A stretch of DNA of 64,000 nucleotides, from contig NZ_RXFQ01000016.1 in NCBI RefSeq assembly GCF_003951285.1, forward strand, positions 93,891-157,890, given 5' to 3'. The notes under the pieces were generated by a model, which did not search any database, was not told the origin of the DNA, and was given only the letters and a program-made list of their open reading frames with translations. A program made the position numbers and the translations under genes. This stretch comes from Variovorax beijingensis (GTDB taxonomy: Bacteria > Pseudomonadota > Gammaproteobacteria > Burkholderiales > Burkholderiaceae_C). Shown here piece by piece: positions 62,986 through 64,000 of the stretch. Each line of letters begins with the position of its first letter. The stretch's first letter is position 1.

Positions 62986-64000
62986 ACCCCGAAGGCCGAG
63001 CCCCCGTCGAAACCGACGCGCTGATCATCGGCGCCGGTCCTGTCGGGCTGTTCCAGGCTTTCCAGCTCGGCCTGCTCGAGATCTCCTGCCACATCGTCGA
63101 TGCACTGCCCGCCGCGGGCGGCCAGTGCGTGGCGCTCTACGGCGGCAAGCCGATCTACGACATTCCGGGCACGCCCGTCACCAGCGGAAGCGAGCTCGCG
63201 CAATCGCTGCTGAAGCAGGTCGAACCCTTCAAGCCCCAGTTCCATTTTGGCGAGCAGGTGGCCACGCTCGAAAGGCAGGCCGACGAGCGGCTGCTGCTGA
63301 CCACCTCGGCCGGCACGGCCTTTCTCGCCAGGACCGTGTTCATTGCGGCCGGTGTCGGCGCCTTCGTGCCCAAGCGCATCGCGGTCGAAGGCATCGCGCA
63401 GTTCGAAGGCCGCTCGCTTTTCTATCACCCCGATTCGCTGGACCGTTTTGCCGGGCAGGCGGTGGTGGTGAATGGCGGCGACGACGTGGCGCTGGCAACG
63501 GCCGTCGCGCTCACGGATATTGCGGAGCAGGTCACGCTGGTCCACCGCCGCGACGGCTTCCAGGCCGATGAGGCGCTGGTCGCTTCGATGCGCGCGCTGG
63601 TCGCGGAAGGCAAGCTCGCGTTCAAGGTCGGCCAGCCCAGTGCCTTCGACGGCAGGCAACTGCAGATCACCACGCCCGACGCGACCACGGCCGACCTGCC
63701 GCTCGACGCGCTGATCGCCTGCCTGGGCATCTCTCCGCGCCTCGGCCCCATTGCCGACTGGGGCCTGGAACTCGAGCGCAAGCAGGTGCCGGTCGACACC
63801 GAGAAGTACGAAACCCGCGAACGCGGCGTGTTCGCGGTGGGCGACATCAACACCTATCCGGGCAAGAAGAAGCTCATCGTGTGCGGCTTCCACGAAGCCA
63901 CGCTCGCGGCCTGGGGCGCCACCGCCATCGTGTTCCCGGGCAAGGCGATTCCGCTGCAGTACACGACCACCAGCACGCGCCTGCACGAGCTGCTGGGCGT
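62982..64000 (+). CDS. Ferredoxin-NADP reductase (TrxR-like FNR), 3' end missing
   Basis: Flavoprotein that would transfer electrons from NADPH to ferredoxin. About 339 codons are visible, close to full length for the family. The FAD motif IIGAGPVGLFQAFQLG follows a short leader; PAAGGQCVALYGGKPIYDIPG is the TrxR-like FNR segment, and it lacks the CxxC redox pair of thioredoxin reductase. The NADPH motif VVVNGGDDVALA (normally GGGDSA) and EATLAAWGATAIVFPG end are typical. The TTG start overlaps the fdxA stop. Together with fdxA it could supply CysI. Confidence 0.9.
   Translation, partial: MNPEGRAPVETDALIIGAGPVGLFQAFQLGLLEISCHIVDALPAAGGQCVALYGGKPIYDIPGTPVTSGSELAQSLLKQVEPFKPQFHFGEQVATLERQADERLLLTTSAGTAFLARTVFIAAGVGAFVPKRIAVEGIAQFEGRSLFYHPDSLDRFAGQAVVVNGGDDVALATAVALTDIAEQVTLVHRRDGFQADEALVASMRALVAEGKLAFKVGQPSAFDGRQLQITTPDATTADLPLDALIACLGISPRLGPIADWGLELERKQVPVDTEKYETRERGVFAVGDINTYPGKKKLIVCGFHEATLAAWGATAIVFPGKAIPLQYTTTSTRLHELLG

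Overview
The window is a high-GC, gene-dense stretch of a chromosome from a beta-proteobacterium of the Comamonadaceae, most likely Variovorax or a close relative. This is inferred from the smc-zipA-ligA order, the protein style of the sulfur and amino-acid transport genes and the CG-rich codon use; no rRNA or tRNA gene is present to confirm it. Almost all of the sequence is coding. Many neighbouring genes overlap by ATGA, TTGA or TGATG, and several genes start with GTG or TTG.

Layout. 1-1.7 kb: a general L-amino-acid ABC importer (permease cut by the window edge). 1.9-3.4 kb: DoxX, peptide deformylase and a Tyr/Pro-rich lipoprotein. 3.5-10.2 kb: the smc-zipA-ligA chromosome-maintenance operon. 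10.3-13.5 kb: a lipoprotein, a hipB-hipA toxin-antitoxin pair behind a clear dyad operator, and an orphan ParA-type ATPase. 13.5-19.2 kb: a leftward run of 1-Cys peroxiredoxin, RBBP9-like hydrolase, sulfate-binding protein, cysT, cysW, cysA and dsbB. 19.3-21.6 kb: a LysR regulator divergent from azoR, and an FMN reductase. 21.8-26.6 kb: panE-like reductase, racemase-like protein, a flavin-dependent halogenase-like enzyme, a 5'-truncated hydrolase and serine acetyltransferase. 26.7-34.3 kb: a leftward organosulfur block (second sulfate-binding protein, ssuE, a 44-aa membrane peptide, ssuA, possible sORF, ssuD, ssuC, ssuB, a frameshifted metY and a molbindin). 34.4-47.1 kb: mixed housekeeping genes (YggX, MnmC, transglutaminase, MsrA, class I aldolase, a deaminating FAD oxidase with a LysR regulator, aldo/keto reductase), two secreted lipoprotein hydrolases, a decayed amidase and a CueR-like regulator. 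47.3-56.7 kb: an RpiR-regulated peptide/glutathione scavenging operon (iaaA, gsiABCD, DmpA-type peptidase, M55 D-aminopeptidase). 56.7-57.2 kb: a large imperfect inverted repeat with no credible gene. 57.4-64 kb: the assimilatory sulfate-reduction operon cysI-DUF934-cysH-cysD-cysN-fdxA-ferredoxin reductase (last gene cut by the window edge).

The unifying theme is sulfur. The window carries sulfate uptake (two binding proteins, one with a Sec-type and one with a twin-arginine leader), sulfonate uptake and desulfonation, sulfate activation and reduction, serine acetylation, a sulfhydrylase damaged by a dinucleotide loss, methionine sulfoxide repair, and a glutathione/isopeptide scavenging operon that can also return cysteine. 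Candidate LysR-type dyads lie upstream of cysI and of the second sulfate-binding protein, which would suit CysB control, but no cysB gene is in the window.

The least ordinary items are the RBBP9-like hydrolase coupled to the sulfate-binding protein, the small membrane peptide in the sulfonate operon, a CysH lacking the iron-sulfur cysteines and the usual arginine motif, the hipBA control region that predicts a leaderless antitoxin mRNA, the solitary halogenase-like flavoenzyme, and the 500-bp inverted repeat.
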